A stretch of DNA of 59,792 nt from an uncultured Opitutaceae bacterium (lineage in GTDB: Bacteria; Verrucomicrobiota; Verrucomicrobiia; Opitutales; Opitutaceae), in NCBI GenBank assembly GCA_903929355.1, contig CAIYUN010000040.1, positions 1-59,792 on the forward strand, given 5' to 3'. Below, piece after piece: positions 33,741-43,391 of the stretch. A program made the position numbers and the translations under genes. Every line of letters begins with the position of its first letter. Positions within the stretch are counted from its first letter, which is position 1. Below the pieces are notes generated by a model. That model was not told the DNA's origin. It saw only the letters and a list, made by a program, of their open reading frames with translations, and made no database searches.

Positions 33741-34619
33741 ATGGGCACCATCACCCTCGGCCTGCTCCAGCACGCCTGCTCGGCGGATCCGGCGGCGAAC
33801 CTGGCCAAAACCTTGGCGCTGGCCCGGACTGCGGCCCAGGGTGGGGCCAACATCATCTGCACCCAGGAGCTGTTTCAAACCCAGTATTTCTGCCAGAGCG
33901 AGGACTACGCCCATTTTGCCCTGGCGGAAAAGATTCCTGGCCCGACCACCGGGGTGTTCCAGCAGTTTGCGCGGGAGCACGGCGTGGTGGTCGTTGCCTC
34001 CCTGTTCGAGCAACGGGCGGCCGGGCTCTACCACAACACCGCCGTCATCATTGATGCGGACGGCTCGCTGGTCGGGCGCTACCGCAAGATGCACATCCCG
34101 GATGATCCGCTTTACTATGAAAAGTTTTACTTTACCCCGGGTGACACGGGTTTTCGCGCCTGGCCAACCAAGTTCGGCAAGATCGGCGTGCTCATTTGCT
34201 GGGACCAATGGTATCCCGAGGCGGCGCGGTTGACCGCGCTGCAGGGGGCGGAAATCCTGCTCTATCCGACGGCGATCGGCTGGCACCCGAAGGAGCAGAC
34301 CGCCCTAGGCCCCACGCAGCACGCGGCCTGGGAAACCATCCAGCGCGCTCATGCCGTGGCCAACGGATGCTATGTCGCTGCCGTCAATCGGGTCGGCCAT
34401 GAGTGTCCCGCAGGGGGTGACGGGCTCGAGTTCTGGGGGCAAAGTTTTGTGGCGGGCACCAGCGGCGAGATCCTCGCCAAAGCCGGCGGACAGCACGAGG
34501 AAGTCCTGCTGGCGGCGGTGGACCTGGCCCGGGTGGATGACACCCGCACCCACTGGCCGTTTTTGCGCGACCGGCGCGTTGACGCCTACGGGGGCTTGGT
34601 CCAACGTTTCATCGACTAG
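33741..34619 (+). CDS. aguB: N-carbamoylputrescine amidase
   Basis: A 292-aa nitrilase-superfamily enzyme. The triad is visible as Glu in CTQELFQTQYFCQ, Lys in GRYRKMHIPDDP and Cys in GVLICWDQWYPEAAR. It hydrolyses N-carbamoylputrescine to putrescine, CO2 and ammonia. With aguA 65 bp downstream it completes the agmatine-to-putrescine route. The ATG at 33741 is preceded by a degenerate 7-bp repeat run instead of an SD sequence. Confidence 0.94.
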   Translation: MGTITLGLLQHACSADPAANLAKTLALARTAAQGGANIICTQELFQTQYFCQSEDYAHFALAEKIPGPTTGVFQQFAREHGVVVVASLFEQRAAGLYHNTAVIIDADGSLVGRYRKMHIPDDPLYYEKFYFTPGDTGFRAWPTKFGKIGVLICWDQWYPEAARLTALQGAEILLYPTAIGWHPKEQTALGPTQHAAWETIQRAHAVANGCYVAAVNRVGHECPAGGDGLEFWGQSFVAGTSGEILAKAGGQHEEVLLAAVDLARVDDTRTHWPFLRDRRVDAYGGLVQRFID

Positions 34620-34684
34620 GGCACGGGGCGGCGCGGGAACCCCGTTTCTCCGTCTTCGCGCCCCAGGTTGCGTCCAATCAAGCC

Positions 34685-35770
34685 ATGTCCCTGAACCCAC
34701 CCACCCCCCGAACCCCGGCTGCCCTCGGCTTCCGGATGCCCGCCGAATGGGAGCAGCAGGCGGCCGTGTGGTTGTCCTGGCCGCACCGGCTGGCCACCTG
34801 GCCGGGCCACTTCCGGCCCATCCCAGCGAAATTCGCCGAAATTGCCGCCCGGATTTCTCACTTTGAGGATGTCCATATCAACTGCGAGGGTTCCCGTCAG
34901 GCGCGGGCCCGGGCCCTTTTGAACCGGGCCGGTGCCGATCTGGCCCGCATCACCCTCCATGATCACCCGACTGATGACGCCTGGTGCCGCGATCACGGAC
35001 CCATCTTCGTTAAAAATGACCGGACGGGCGAGGTGGCGCTGACCGACTGGGAGTTCAACGCCTGGGGTGGGAAGTACCCCCGATTCGCTCGGGACAACGC
35101 GATTCCCCGGAAAATCGCCCGGACTCTCGGCCTGCGTCGCTTTGGCCGGAACATGGTGCTCGAAGGCGGCTCGATTGAGGTCGATGGTGCCGGCCTGCTC
35201 CTGACGACCGAGGCCTGCCTGCTCAACCCCAACCGCAACCCAGCCCTGACCCGCATGGACCTCGAACGCGCCTTGGGCGAATTTCTCGGCATCCAGACGG
35301 TTTACTGGCTGGGCCGCGGCATCGCGGGGGACGACACGGACGGCCATGTGGACGACCTCAGCCGATTTTTCCGTCCCGGCGGGATTGTGACCGCCATGGA
35401 GACCAACTGCCGCGACACCAACCACCGCGCCCTGAAGGAAAACTTCGAGCGCCTGCGCGCCATGCGCACCCCGGCGGGAAAAAAATTCGAAATTGTCGGT
35501 CTGCCGATGCCGCGCCCCGTTTCCTGCGACGGCCGGCGGCTGCCGGCCAGCTACGCAAATTTTCTGGTGATCAACGGGGCCGTGCTCATCCCCTCCTTCC
35601 GCCAGCCCAGACGGGACGCCGTCGCCGCCGCGGTGCTCGCGGGATGTTTCCCGGGGCGCGAAATCATTCCGATCGACTGCGTTGATCTCGTGCTGGGCCT
35701 GGGGACATTGCACTGCATTTCCCAGCAGCAGCCTGCCGCCCTCCGGCGTGCGGCCGGCCCCTCGGCATGA
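34685..35770 (+). CDS. aguA: Agmatine deiminase
   Basis: A 361-aa enzyme of the guanidino-modifying superfamily. FRMPAEWEQQAAVWLSWPH, DDAWCRDHGPIFV, NMVLEGGSIEVDG, DDTDGHVDDLSRFF and the catalytic Cys in LGTLHCISQQQPA are all present. It converts agmatine to N-carbamoylputrescine, the substrate of AguB encoded upstream. Confidence 0.95.
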   Translation: MSLNPPTPRTPAALGFRMPAEWEQQAAVWLSWPHRLATWPGHFRPIPAKFAEIAARISHFEDVHINCEGSRQARARALLNRAGADLARITLHDHPTDDAWCRDHGPIFVKNDRTGEVALTDWEFNAWGGKYPRFARDNAIPRKIARTLGLRRFGRNMVLEGGSIEVDGAGLLLTTEACLLNPNRNPALTRMDLERALGEFLGIQTVYWLGRGIAGDDTDGHVDDLSRFFRPGGIVTAMETNCRDTNHRALKENFERLRAMRTPAGKKFEIVGLPMPRPVSCDGRRLPASYANFLVINGAVLIPSFRQPRRDAVAAAVLAGCFPGREIIPIDCVDLVLGLGTLHCISQQQPAALRRAAGPSA

Positions 35771-35834
35771 TCTGACGCGGTTAGGGCGGCTTGGGCGCGC
35801 TCCCCGGGGTCAGACCGGCCAGTTCATTTCCACC

Positions 35835-38234
35835 TCAGCGGGTGGTGGAGGCCGGACCGTTGAGGGAGGTGCCCTGGCTGGTTGACCGGGTGTCGAGCAC
35901 CCATTGCGGCGGCTCGGGATTCAGGTGAATGGCATCCTGCACCACTCGCAGAGACTCCCGGAGATCGATGTCCATCTTGGCGTAGCGCTCGTCGGAATTG
36001 TCGTCATCCGCGTTGTCGGGAGTGACGGATGGGTCGGACGGTGCCGCCTTGATCCGTGCCGGCGGGGGTGGGGCGAGCATGACCTCCGTGAAAGCGTAGC
36101 TGCTGCTTTTCTCCAGGGTCTTGAGCTCGGCATCGGTGGTCTTCTTGTACGCGGCATCGGTGTCCATCTGTTGCTGGCGCGATTTAAGATTGAGCGAGAG
36201 GTCCTTCTGGTCCTGCCGGGCCTTGAACCAGGCGATCGAACGCTGGAGAAAGGAGAACTCGGGCAGCTTGGCCTGACGGGCGGTGCTGGCGGCGCGCAGG
36301 GACGTGAGCGCGGCGGGATCAAGCGCGTGACCGTTAAACTTGCTCGCGGGGATCTCATCCCAGCCCAAGGCATGGGGCAGGCTGGACTCGCCAATCGGCA
36401 GGTAGTCATCGACCGAGGGCAGGATGATGTCGGGCACGACCCCCCGCAGTTGGGTGGAGGAGCCGTTCGGAAGATAAAACTTCTGGATCGTGAGCTTGGT
36501 GGCACCGGTCTTCTGGTCGGCGAAGAGGGCGGCCAGCTGCGGTGGAAAAGCCCGGCTCATCTCGACAATGGTCTGCACGGTGCCCTTGCCGTGGGTGGAG
36601 CTGTCCCCGACGATGATCGCCCGACCATAGTTTTGCAGGGCGCCGGCCACGATTTCCGAGGCCGAGGCGCTGAAGCGGGAAACAAGCACCGCGAGTGGAC
36701 CGGACCAGGCGAGGGCGGGGTCGTCGGCACTGTCCACCTTGACCTCGCCGTCGTGTCCGCGCACCTGAACCACGGGACCTGACTTGATAAAAAGCCCCGT
36801 GAGCTCAACCGCCTCGGAAAGCAGACCGCCACCGTTCCGGCGCAGGTCAAGCACGATGCCTTGGATATGGTCGGCCTGCAGGCGCTTGATCAGCTCCGCC
36901 ACATCCTTGGAAGCCGTGGCCGGATCCGACCCCTCGGTCGCGGAATCGGGTCCATAAAAGCCGGGGAGGGTGATGACGCCGATCGGGACCGTGGACTTGC
37001 CGTCGACGCCGGGAACACTGAAGACGGCCGCGTGGGCGCGGGCGGAGTCAAGGTTGACGATATTGCGCCCGAGCACCACCACCTTGCGGGTGACGCTGGC
37101 CCCTTCGCCCGACTCGATGGTGAGGCGGACGTTGGTGCCTTTGGCCCCGCGGATCATCTGGACGATATTGCGCAGTTTCATCCCGATGACGTCAACCGCC
37201 TCGCCGGTATCCTGGGCGATGGCGGTGATCTTGTCGTTGGGCTTGATCTGCTTGCTCAGGTCGGCCGGGCCACCGGGTATGAGCTCCTTCACCACACAGT
37301 AATTTTCCTCCACGCTGAGAAGCGCCCCGATGCCCACGAGCTGGAGGCGCATCTGAATGCCAAAATCCTCATAGGTGGAGGCGGAGAAATAGGTGGAGTG
37401 GGGATCGTAGAGCTGGGTTATGGCCGTGAGAAATGACTCGGCGAGATCGGAGGCGTCGATGTCGGCCACGTTCTTGGGCAAGAGACCATAACGCTTGCGG
37501 AGGGCATCCTTGGCCTCCGCCAAAGATTTGGTGGGGGCCGGGGCGGCGGTGACGGCCGGCGGGGTCTTGCCCGGTTTGGCCGGCGGGGGTGTCGCGACGT
37601 CGGCGACCGCCTTGGCGCTGAGCATCTCCTGGATCAGGTCGAACTTGAGGCGTCGACGCCAGAGGTCGTCGGCTGCGGCGGCATCGGCCGGCCATTCAGA
37701 CTTGGAGCGGTCCGGGGCATAGGTATCGTTGCCGGTAAGATCGAAGTCCTTGTCCAGTTCCGCCAGAATCCAAGCCACGCGCGCGTGCACGCGGGACTCG
37801 TAAACGGAGAAGATTTCGTAGGCAGGATCGATGTGACCGAGCGAGGAGATGTTCCAGTAAAGATTGTCCGCCGGGTGCCGGGTCAGGAAGTCTTGCTTGT
37901 CGGACCCAAGAAAAAAGAGCCGCTGGCCGTCGAGGCTTCCCATGAAATCCGGGATCAGCTCACCGTAGTTCGCGGGTTTAATGGCGTCGCGGTTGTAGTG
38001 GGCGGCCTCAAGGAGCTGGATCAGGGCACGAATCTCAAGACCGAGGCCGGTGGGAACCTCCATTTTGCGCGCGGGAGCAACTGCACCCGATGCCGCCGGC
38101 GTAGCCGGTGTATTCTGGGCGGGCAAAGCCGGGATGGCGGCCAAGGCCATGAGGGCGGCAAGGAAAAACCCAGCGGTACGAGACAAGCTGGGGCGGAAGC
38201 GGGCGGGTAGGTTCATCAGGGTGTTAGAGGGCAC
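35835..38234 (-). CDS. prc: Tail-specific protease Prc/Tsp (C-terminal processing peptidase)
   Basis: A 799-aa periplasmic S41 protease with a signal peptide (to about residue 40, ALPAQ), a helical N-terminal domain, a PDZ domain (GIGALLSVEENYCVVKELIPGGPADLSKQIKPNDKI) and the catalytic core. The serine sits in SRFSASASEIVAGAL and the lysine in GDSSTHGKGTVQTIVE. It trims the C-termini of periplasmic and membrane proteins. An alternative start is the Met at 38216. An insertion of low-complexity Pro/Ala sequence lies near residues 215-240. Confidence 0.93.
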   Translation of the reverse strand: MPSNTLMNLPARFRPSLSRTAGFFLAALMALAAIPALPAQNTPATPAASGAVAPARKMEVPTGLGLEIRALIQLLEAAHYNRDAIKPANYGELIPDFMGSLDGQRLFFLGSDKQDFLTRHPADNLYWNISSLGHIDPAYEIFSVYESRVHARVAWILAELDKDFDLTGNDTYAPDRSKSEWPADAAAADDLWRRRLKFDLIQEMLSAKAVADVATPPPAKPGKTPPAVTAAPAPTKSLAEAKDALRKRYGLLPKNVADIDASDLAESFLTAITQLYDPHSTYFSASTYEDFGIQMRLQLVGIGALLSVEENYCVVKELIPGGPADLSKQIKPNDKITAIAQDTGEAVDVIGMKLRNIVQMIRGAKGTNVRLTIESGEGASVTRKVVVLGRNIVNLDSARAHAAVFSVPGVDGKSTVPIGVITLPGFYGPDSATEGSDPATASKDVAELIKRLQADHIQGIVLDLRRNGGGLLSEAVELTGLFIKSGPVVQVRGHDGEVKVDSADDPALAWSGPLAVLVSRFSASASEIVAGALQNYGRAIIVGDSSTHGKGTVQTIVEMSRAFPPQLAALFADQKTGATKLTIQKFYLPNGSSTQLRGVVPDIILPSVDDYLPIGESSLPHALGWDEIPASKFNGHALDPAALTSLRAASTARQAKLPEFSFLQRSIAWFKARQDQKDLSLNLKSRQQQMDTDAAYKKTTDAELKTLEKSSSYAFTEVMLAPPPPARIKAAPSDPSVTPDNADDDNSDERYAKMDIDLRESLRVVQDAIHLNPEPPQWVLDTRSTSQGTSLNGPASTTR

Positions 38235-38332
38235 GGAACGCGGAAGGTTGCATGTTAATGCAAATTAATTACTGCTGAAGTACCCGGGCAAGGATACTCC
38301 GGTGGGCTGGAACCCAGCATCGTGGAGAACTA

Positions 38333-38354
38333 TAAAAAAAGCAAGGCATCGCTT
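38333..38354 (-). terminator. Weak Rho-independent terminator after the rhomboid gene
   Basis: On the minus strand AGCGA-TGCC-TTGCT (one G/T pair) forms a short stem followed by a run of seven T. It overlaps the end of the rhomboid gene at its last base. Confidence 0.5.
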
Positions 38355-39250
38355 CATCGGCGACTGAGGAGATTCTTGGCCTCGTCCAAGACCCGCCGCT
38401 CTCCGGCGGTGAGGGCGCCGAAGCCATCGCTGTTGATCTTGTCGAGGATGCGATCCACCTCGGCGCGAAGGTCCTCCTGGCGGGTGGTAGTTTCGGGGAA
38501 ATCAGCCGGCGGCGTGGCGGCACGGGGCCGCCGGCGTAGCCAGCGGGGCAGGGAGAAGGCCGCATGGCCTTCATGATGCCCAAGCGTGCGGTCGTGCAAG
38601 TGCCGGAAGTAAACCCAAGCCACCAACGCACCCCCCAAATGGGCCGAATGAGCAAACCCAAATGGCGAAGCATGACGCGGCAGGTCGTAAAAAAGAAAGC
38701 CGACGCCATCGAGGGCCACGGTAAACCACGCGAGATATTTCGGCCGGACCGTGACGGGCAGGATAAAGAAGAGCAGAAAGGTGATGGGCTCCTCGGGATT
38801 AAAGCAGGCGAACAGAACCAGCAAGGCGACCGACACGGCCGAGGCCCCGCTCAATGAGGCCAGGGGCGACCACCAGTTGGTCGCCACCCAGGCGAGACCA
38901 CCCACCACCACGACGGAGATGCAAAACCAGGCAAAACGACGGGAACCGAGCAGGGGCAGGACCGCCCGGCCAAAGAAGAAGATGCAGAGCAGATTGCCGA
39001 GCAGGGCAAGGAGACCCCTGGGATCCTGGAGCAGCGCGTAAGTGAACAGCGTCCACACATGGCCGACGCGCATGGCTTCAGGTGAGAGCTCCAGCTGGTT
39101 CACGAGCTGGCTCGCCGCGACCGTGCCGGCCCAATTAAGGCAGACGAGTTCAAATACAAAGCCCGCGATGATCAGCACGATCACCCAGGTGAGCATGGAG
39201 ACAGGATCGCGGGGTTCGCGGTCCCGCATGTAATGCCGGTCGGAAAGCAT
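38354..39250 (-). CDS. Rhomboid family intramembrane protease
   Basis: A 298-aa protein with about six membrane helices. The catalytic serine is in [18 protein letters not shown] (GASA instead of the usual GxSG) and the histidine in [16 protein letters not shown] soluble C-terminal helix pair ([36 protein letters not shown]) matches the tail often found on rhomboids of this group. Start taken at [10 protein letters not shown]; the frame is open 16 codons further. Divergent from the SDR gene. Confidence 0.88.
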   Translation of the reverse strand: MLSDRHYMRDREPRDPVSMLTWVIVLIIAGFVFELVCLNWAGTVAASQLVNQLELSPEAMRVGHVWTLFTYALLQDPRGLLALLGNLLCIFFFGRAVLPLLGSRRFAWFCISVVVVGGLAWVATNWWSPLASLSGASAVSVALLVLFACFNPEEPITFLLFFILPVTVRPKYLAWFTVALDGVGFLFYDLPRHASPFGFAHSAHLGGALVAWVYFRHLHDRTLGHHEGHAAFSLPRWLRRRPRAATPPADFPETTTRQEDLRAEVDRILDKINSDGFGALTAGERRVLDEAKNLLSRR

Positions 39251-39364
39251 GCATCCAGAGTGCAACAGCCGCCCGGCAAAGACAAGCGCGGCCTGCAAAC
39301 CGCTGAGGCTCGGGCTTTGGGGTTGCCGCAGGCGGTCCCGTTGTGCGTGGATGACCGCTTTCCC

Positions 39365-40150
39365 ATGACCTCACCCGAATACCTCTCCTCCCTTTTCTCC
39401 CTCACCGGCCAGGTGGCTGTCATCATCGGCGGCACCGGCGAGCTCTGTGGCGCCATGGCCCAGGGTCTCGCGGGCGCGGGCGCGGAGGTGATCTTGGCCG
39501 GCCGCAACGCGGACAAGGCGGCGGCCCGCCTGGCCAAGATTCATGCGGCCGGCGGCACGGGCTACTTTGTTTCCGCCGACGCCGGGAGCAAGGCCGAGGT
39601 GGAGCAGTTGCTCGCCGCGGTGCTGGCCAAATCGGGCCGGGTGGATATCGTGATCAACGGCGCGGGCGTGAACTCCGCGACCCCGTTCCTCGAGATTGGC
39701 GAGGAGGAGTACGAGCGAATCATGCGCGTGAACGTGAAGTCGGTTTTTCTGGGCTGCCAGGTGTTCGGGCGCTATCTCGTCGAACGCGGACAGGGCGGCT
39801 CGATCATCAACCTGGGCTCCATGTCCGGCCTGGTGCCGCTCTCCCGCGTTTTCACCTATTCGGCCAGCAAGGCGGCGGTGCACAACCTTTCCAAAAACCT
39901 GGCCCGTGAGTGGGCGCCGAAAAATGTGCGGGTCAATGTGATCGTGCCGGGGTTTTTTCCGGCCGAGCAAAACCGCAAGGTGCTCACCCCCGAGCGCGTG
40001 CAAAACATCATGGGACACACGCCGATGAAGCGTTTCGGCGAGCCCCGGGAGCTGATCGGCGCCACCCTGCTGCTCGCCTCGGGCGCGGGCAGCTTTGTGA
40101 CCGGGGCCGAGCTCGTCGTGGACGGTGGCTATCACGCCATGACAATTTGA
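39365..40150 (+). CDS. Short-chain dehydrogenase/reductase
   Basis: A 261-aa SDR. Cofactor loop [24 protein letters not shown] (a GxxGxxC variant), [15 protein letters not shown], the catalytic Ser in [34 protein letters not shown] (Tyr and Lys) and a C-terminal [16 protein letters not shown]-type end are all seen. The overall pattern resembles sugar-acid oxidoreductases (KduD or fructuronate type), but the substrate is unknown. Eight bp before the aminotransferase gene. Confidence 0.88.
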   Translation: MTSPEYLSSLFSLTGQVAVIIGGTGELCGAMAQGLAGAGAEVILAGRNADKAAARLAKIHAAGGTGYFVSADAGSKAEVEQLLAAVLAKSGRVDIVINGAGVNSATPFLEIGEEEYERIMRVNVKSVFLGCQVFGRYLVERGQGGSIINLGSMSGLVPLSRVFTYSASKAAVHNLSKNLAREWAPKNVRVNVIVPGFFPAEQNRKVLTPERVQNIMGHTPMKRFGEPRELIGATLLLASGAGSFVTGAELVVDGGYHAMTI

Positions 40151-40158
40151 ATCCGGGA

Positions 40159-41073
40159 ATGTCCGCCCCCTTCATCCAGGCCTGCACCAACGGGCGTCTC
40201 CACCCCGCGCACGAGCCGTCCATCGCGCCGCTCAACCGCGGCTATCTATACGGCGACGCCATCTATGAGGTGTGGCGGACTTATCACGGGGTGATTTTCG
40301 CCTGGGAGGAACATTGGGCCCGGCTGGAGCGCTCGGCCCGGGCGTTGCACCTCACCCTGCCGCTCGCCCCCGCGGCAATGCTGGCGGAAATCAAGCGGAC
40401 CGCCACGGCCTGGCGCAACACGACCGGGGTGCGGGACGAGCTCTATATCCGCCTGCAAATCACGCGCGGTGGCGGCCCCATCGGGCTGGATCCGGCGCTG
40501 GCGGACCAGTCAGACTTTGTGATTCTGGTGCAAAAGCTCGCACAGCCGACGACGGAAACGATCCGCACGGGTCTGCGTCTCGCGCAGGCGCGGGAACTGC
40601 ACCGCAACTCCCCGGCCACGCTTGATCCGGCCTGGAAGACCGGAAACTACCTTAACAACCTCCTTTGCCTGCGCGAGGCCAAGGCGCGCGGCGCCGACGA
40701 GGTCGTGATGACCAATCTCGCTGGCGAGATCACCGAGGCGGCGGTGTGCAACCTGGCCTTCGTGCGGGCCGGCGAGATGGTGACCCCACCGCTCGACGCT
40801 GGCATACTTGGCGGCATCACCCGGCAGTTGCTGCTGGGCCCAGTCGCCGCGGCCGCGGGGGTGGTCGCACGCGAGGCAACGCTGCGCCCGGCCGACCTCG
40901 CCGCGTGCGCGGAGTGCTTTCTCACCTCGACCACGCGGGACGTGCAACCCGTGCGGGCCATCGACGATCTGGCGTTTCAGGTCGGGGAGGGCACCGTCGC
41001 AATGCGACTGAAGCAGGCTTTCGCCGCCTATGCCGCGGTGTACGCCCGGTCTCATCCGGAGCTGGCGGTTTGA
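40159..41073 (+). CDS. Class IV aminotransferase (D-amino acid or branched-chain type)
   Basis: A 304-aa PLP enzyme. PLNRGYLYGDAIYEVWRTYHG, YIRLQITRGGGPIG, the Lys in LDPAWKTGNYLNNLLCLREAKARGADE and MVTPPLDAGILGGITRQLLL are the fold type IV blocks. The family includes BCAT, D-alanine aminotransferase and aminodeoxychorismate lyase, and the motifs seen do not decide among them. Co-directional with the SDR gene upstream. Confidence 0.87.
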   Translation: MSAPFIQACTNGRLHPAHEPSIAPLNRGYLYGDAIYEVWRTYHGVIFAWEEHWARLERSARALHLTLPLAPAAMLAEIKRTATAWRNTTGVRDELYIRLQITRGGGPIGLDPALADQSDFVILVQKLAQPTTETIRTGLRLAQARELHRNSPATLDPAWKTGNYLNNLLCLREAKARGADEVVMTNLAGEITEAAVCNLAFVRAGEMVTPPLDAGILGGITRQLLLGPVAAAAGVVAREATLRPADLAACAECFLTSTTRDVQPVRAIDDLAFQVGEGTVAMRLKQAFAAYAAVYARSHPELAV

Positions 41074-41230
41074 GGCGAGGGAGCGAAGCCGGATCGTATA
41101 GGGGGAACGCAGGAATCCCCGAAAGGACTGAAGGCCCCGCCAAGTGTTAAAAACTGAAGGTGAATTGCCAAATCATATGCCGCTCCTGGTTTCCTGGCTT
41201 CCTCCTTCTCCCCTGCTTGGGGTTTTCGCT

Positions 41231-42217
41231 TTACCGCTTGGTCCACAGCCGCAGCGACGCGAGGAGGAAATCCTCCAACGCGGCGGCCGCGTTCAGGTTG
41301 AGGCGGAGGAGCCCGATGTTGTGCTCCAGCCTGGTGATGGCCCCGGTGAACGCGCGTCGCGCGGTTTCGTCGCCGGCCGCGAGGCGGGGCAAGGCGAAGG
41401 CCCGTGTCGCGGCCTCGATCTCGATGCAGAGGCGGGTGCGGATGCCGTTGGTGATGCCGGTCTGGATGGCCTCCTCCTCGGCGTCGTCGAGGTCGGCGGG
41501 GAGCTTTTCCTTCTGCTGCTTCCAGGTCTCGTCGGTGGCAAACTCCAGCACGGCCGCAAAGCGCGCCACGAGGCCGTAGAGCGCCATGATGTGGTCGGTG
41601 GCGGCACGTTTGTCGGGAGCCCCGGAGTCGGCGAGGCGACCGAGCCAGGCGCGGTAATCGTCGAGCCACGCGGGCCAGCCGTCGGTCGCCACCGGGGCGG
41701 CGGCCGAGGGGAAACGGAAGTGCAGGGTGCGGCTGAGGATGGTCGGCAGCAGCGCGTAAGGGCGCGTGGTGACGAGCAGCAGCATGGTGTGGGCGGGCGG
41801 TTCTTCCAGGGTTTTCAGGAAGGCGTTGGCCGACGGCGCCTCCATCCGGTCGGCCTCGTAGAGGATGGCGACCTTGCGCGGCGCGACGGACGGGCTGACG
41901 TAGAGCTTGGGCAGGAACTCGCGCATGGTGCCCGGCTCGGGCGAGTCGGCCTTGCCGATCGGGATGATGCGGCTCTTGCCCTTCGGGCGGAGCGCAAAGT
42001 AATCCGGGTGATCTTTGACCGGGAACCGGGCGGCCGCACCGGGCGGATTGAGCAGACGATCAGCGATGGCGTGGGCGACCCCGACGAGCGTGCCGAGGTC
42101 GCCGCCGTGCAGGAGCAGACTGTGCGAGAGACGCTGGCGCTCAATCGCGCGCTCGATCACGGCGACTGCGGGGGTGCCGACAAGGGCGGCGGGCCAGGGT
42201 TGGGCGAGGGCGGACAT
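41231..42217 (-). CDS. holB: DNA polymerase III delta-prime subunit
   Basis: A 328-aa clamp-loader subunit. RQRLSHSLLLHGGDLGTLVGVAHAIADRLL is the AAA+ start without a functional P-loop, as usual for delta-prime, and ILYEADRMEAPSANAFLKTLEEPPAHTMLLLVTTRPYALLPTILSRTLHFRF is the diagnostic core. Start ATG at 42217 overlaps the upstream stop by one base (TGATG). It shares an operon with tmk, a common arrangement. Confidence 0.9.
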   Translation of the reverse strand: MSALAQPWPAALVGTPAVAVIERAIERQRLSHSLLLHGGDLGTLVGVAHAIADRLLNPPGAAARFPVKDHPDYFALRPKGKSRIIPIGKADSPEPGTMREFLPKLYVSPSVAPRKVAILYEADRMEAPSANAFLKTLEEPPAHTMLLLVTTRPYALLPTILSRTLHFRFPSAAAPVATDGWPAWLDDYRAWLGRLADSGAPDKRAATDHIMALYGLVARFAAVLEFATDETWKQQKEKLPADLDDAEEEAIQTGITNGIRTRLCIEIEAATRAFALPRLAAGDETARRAFTGAITRLEHNIGLLRLNLNAAAALEDFLLASLRLWTKR

Positions 42218-42621
42218 CAGTGGCTTGAGCTGGAAAGTCCGCTGATGGGCATGAAAATTCCTGCATACATCACTACTCCTGTTTCGATGATTAGGAATAG
42301 CAAGAGTGCGCCCAAGAGGTTGGTGGCGTGCGCGCCGCTCCTTTTTCGTACGACCCAAATTGCGACAAGCGCAGTAATTAGATACAAGAACTTGAAGGCA
42401 GCACGGAAGGCATAGAGCAAATGAGGGAGCGATGGACCACTTTGAACGACATGGAGCGCGGCAAACAACACTTCGATGCGGGGGAATAGGTAAAAGCACA
42501 TGAACCAAACCCACAGCAGGATCGTCCCGACCGTGGCCACACGAACCAGGCTCGAGGACAAGGACTCGTGGCCCGGCTTTCGGGTGGACGGCATGGCGGC
42601 GGTTCGGTTGGTGGCGGGCAT
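42217..42621 (-). CDS. Small membrane protein between tmk and holB
   Basis: A 134-aa protein with three hydrophobic spans (VATVGTILLWVWFMCFYLF; FKFLYLITALVAIWVV; LLGALLLFLIIETGVVMYAGIF). I do not recognise the family. Its stretch is clearly richer in A and T than its neighbours (for example around 42265-42400), which hints at recent acquisition. It overlaps holB by one base. Start taken as MPATNRTAAMPSTRK at 42621; a second Met lies 9 codons in. Confidence 0.65.
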   Translation of the reverse strand: MPATNRTAAMPSTRKPGHESLSSSLVRVATVGTILLWVWFMCFYLFPRIEVLFAALHVVQSGPSLPHLLYAFRAAFKFLYLITALVAIWVVRKRSGAHATNLLGALLLFLIIETGVVMYAGIFMPISGLSSSSH

Positions 42622-42648
42622 GGACTTGAAATTGGAATGCTGCCTTGG

Positions 42649-42687
42649 TTCACCCTGGCTTCGCCAGCCAACGCGGGACCAGGGTGA
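42649..42687. repeat. Inverted repeat between tmk and the small membrane gene
   Basis: TTCACCCTGG (42649-42658) and CCAGGGTGAA (42678-42687) form a perfect 10-bp inverted repeat around a 19-bp loop, which itself holds CTGGCTTCGCCAG. No T-tract follows, so a partial terminator or RNA-processing site is possible. Confidence 0.6.
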
Positions 42688-42722
42688 AAGACGCCCGGCG
42701 GTGGTCGCCGTTTCCGGCAGGA

Positions 42723-43373
42723 TCACTCTTTCAACACCTTCTGCGCCTCGGTCCAGATCTTCTTGGCCACCGCGTCCTCGGACTGCGTGCCGTCAATCAC
42801 GCTGAAGCGACCCGGCATGCTGCGCGCGAGGAGCAGGTAGCCTTCGCGGACCTTCTCGTAGAACTCGATGTTCTCGCGCTCCATCCGGTCGGGCAGGTCG
42901 GAGGCGCGCTGCTTGATGCGGGCCAGGCTCACCTCGGTCGGCACGTCGAGGATGATCGTGAGGTCGGGCATCACATTGCCCACCGCGAACTGGTTGATCT
43001 GGTTGACCGGGTCGAGCGCGAGGTTGCGCGCAACGCCCTGATAGACCGTGCTGGAGTCGAGAAAGCGGTCACACAGGACAATGACCCCCTTGGCGAGATT
43101 GGGCGCGATGAGCTCGCGGACATGCTGCGCGCGCGAGGCGGCAAAGAGCAGCAGCTCGGTTTCCGGAGTCATCTCATCGCCCTTAAGATTGTGGACGATG
43201 ATGTTGCGGATCTGTTCGCCGATCTCGGTGCCACCCGGCTCCCGGGTGGTGAGCACCTCGCGGCCCGTGGTCTGGAGGTGCTTGGCGAGGCGGGCCATCT
43301 GCGTGGACTTCCCGCTGCCTTCGGAACCTTCGAAGGAGATGAGCTTGCCGGTGTGATGGTTTTTCAAGGGCAT
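42723..43373 (-). CDS. tmk: Thymidylate kinase
   Basis: A 216-aa P-loop kinase that phosphorylates dTMP to dTDP. ISFEGSEGSGKSTQ (Walker A), TREPGGTEIGEQIR, CDRFLDSSTVYQGVAR and LDVPTEVSLARI are typical. First of the tmk, membrane gene, holB series. Eighteen bp downstream of the PfkB gene, which runs the same way. Confidence 0.94.
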   Translation of the reverse strand: MPLKNHHTGKLISFEGSEGSGKSTQMARLAKHLQTTGREVLTTREPGGTEIGEQIRNIIVHNLKGDEMTPETELLLFAASRAQHVRELIAPNLAKGVIVLCDRFLDSSTVYQGVARNLALDPVNQINQFAVGNVMPDLTIILDVPTEVSLARIKQRASDLPDRMERENIEFYEKVREGYLLLARSMPGRFSVIDGTQSEDAVAKKIWTEAQKVLKE

Positions 43374-43391
43374 GGCGGCAGGGTGGGGCGT

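Noticed and set aside
35771-35834. Terminator between aguA and prc (TCTGAC ... GTCAGA)
   Set aside because: Only a 6-bp stem with a long loop and no T-tract on either strand.
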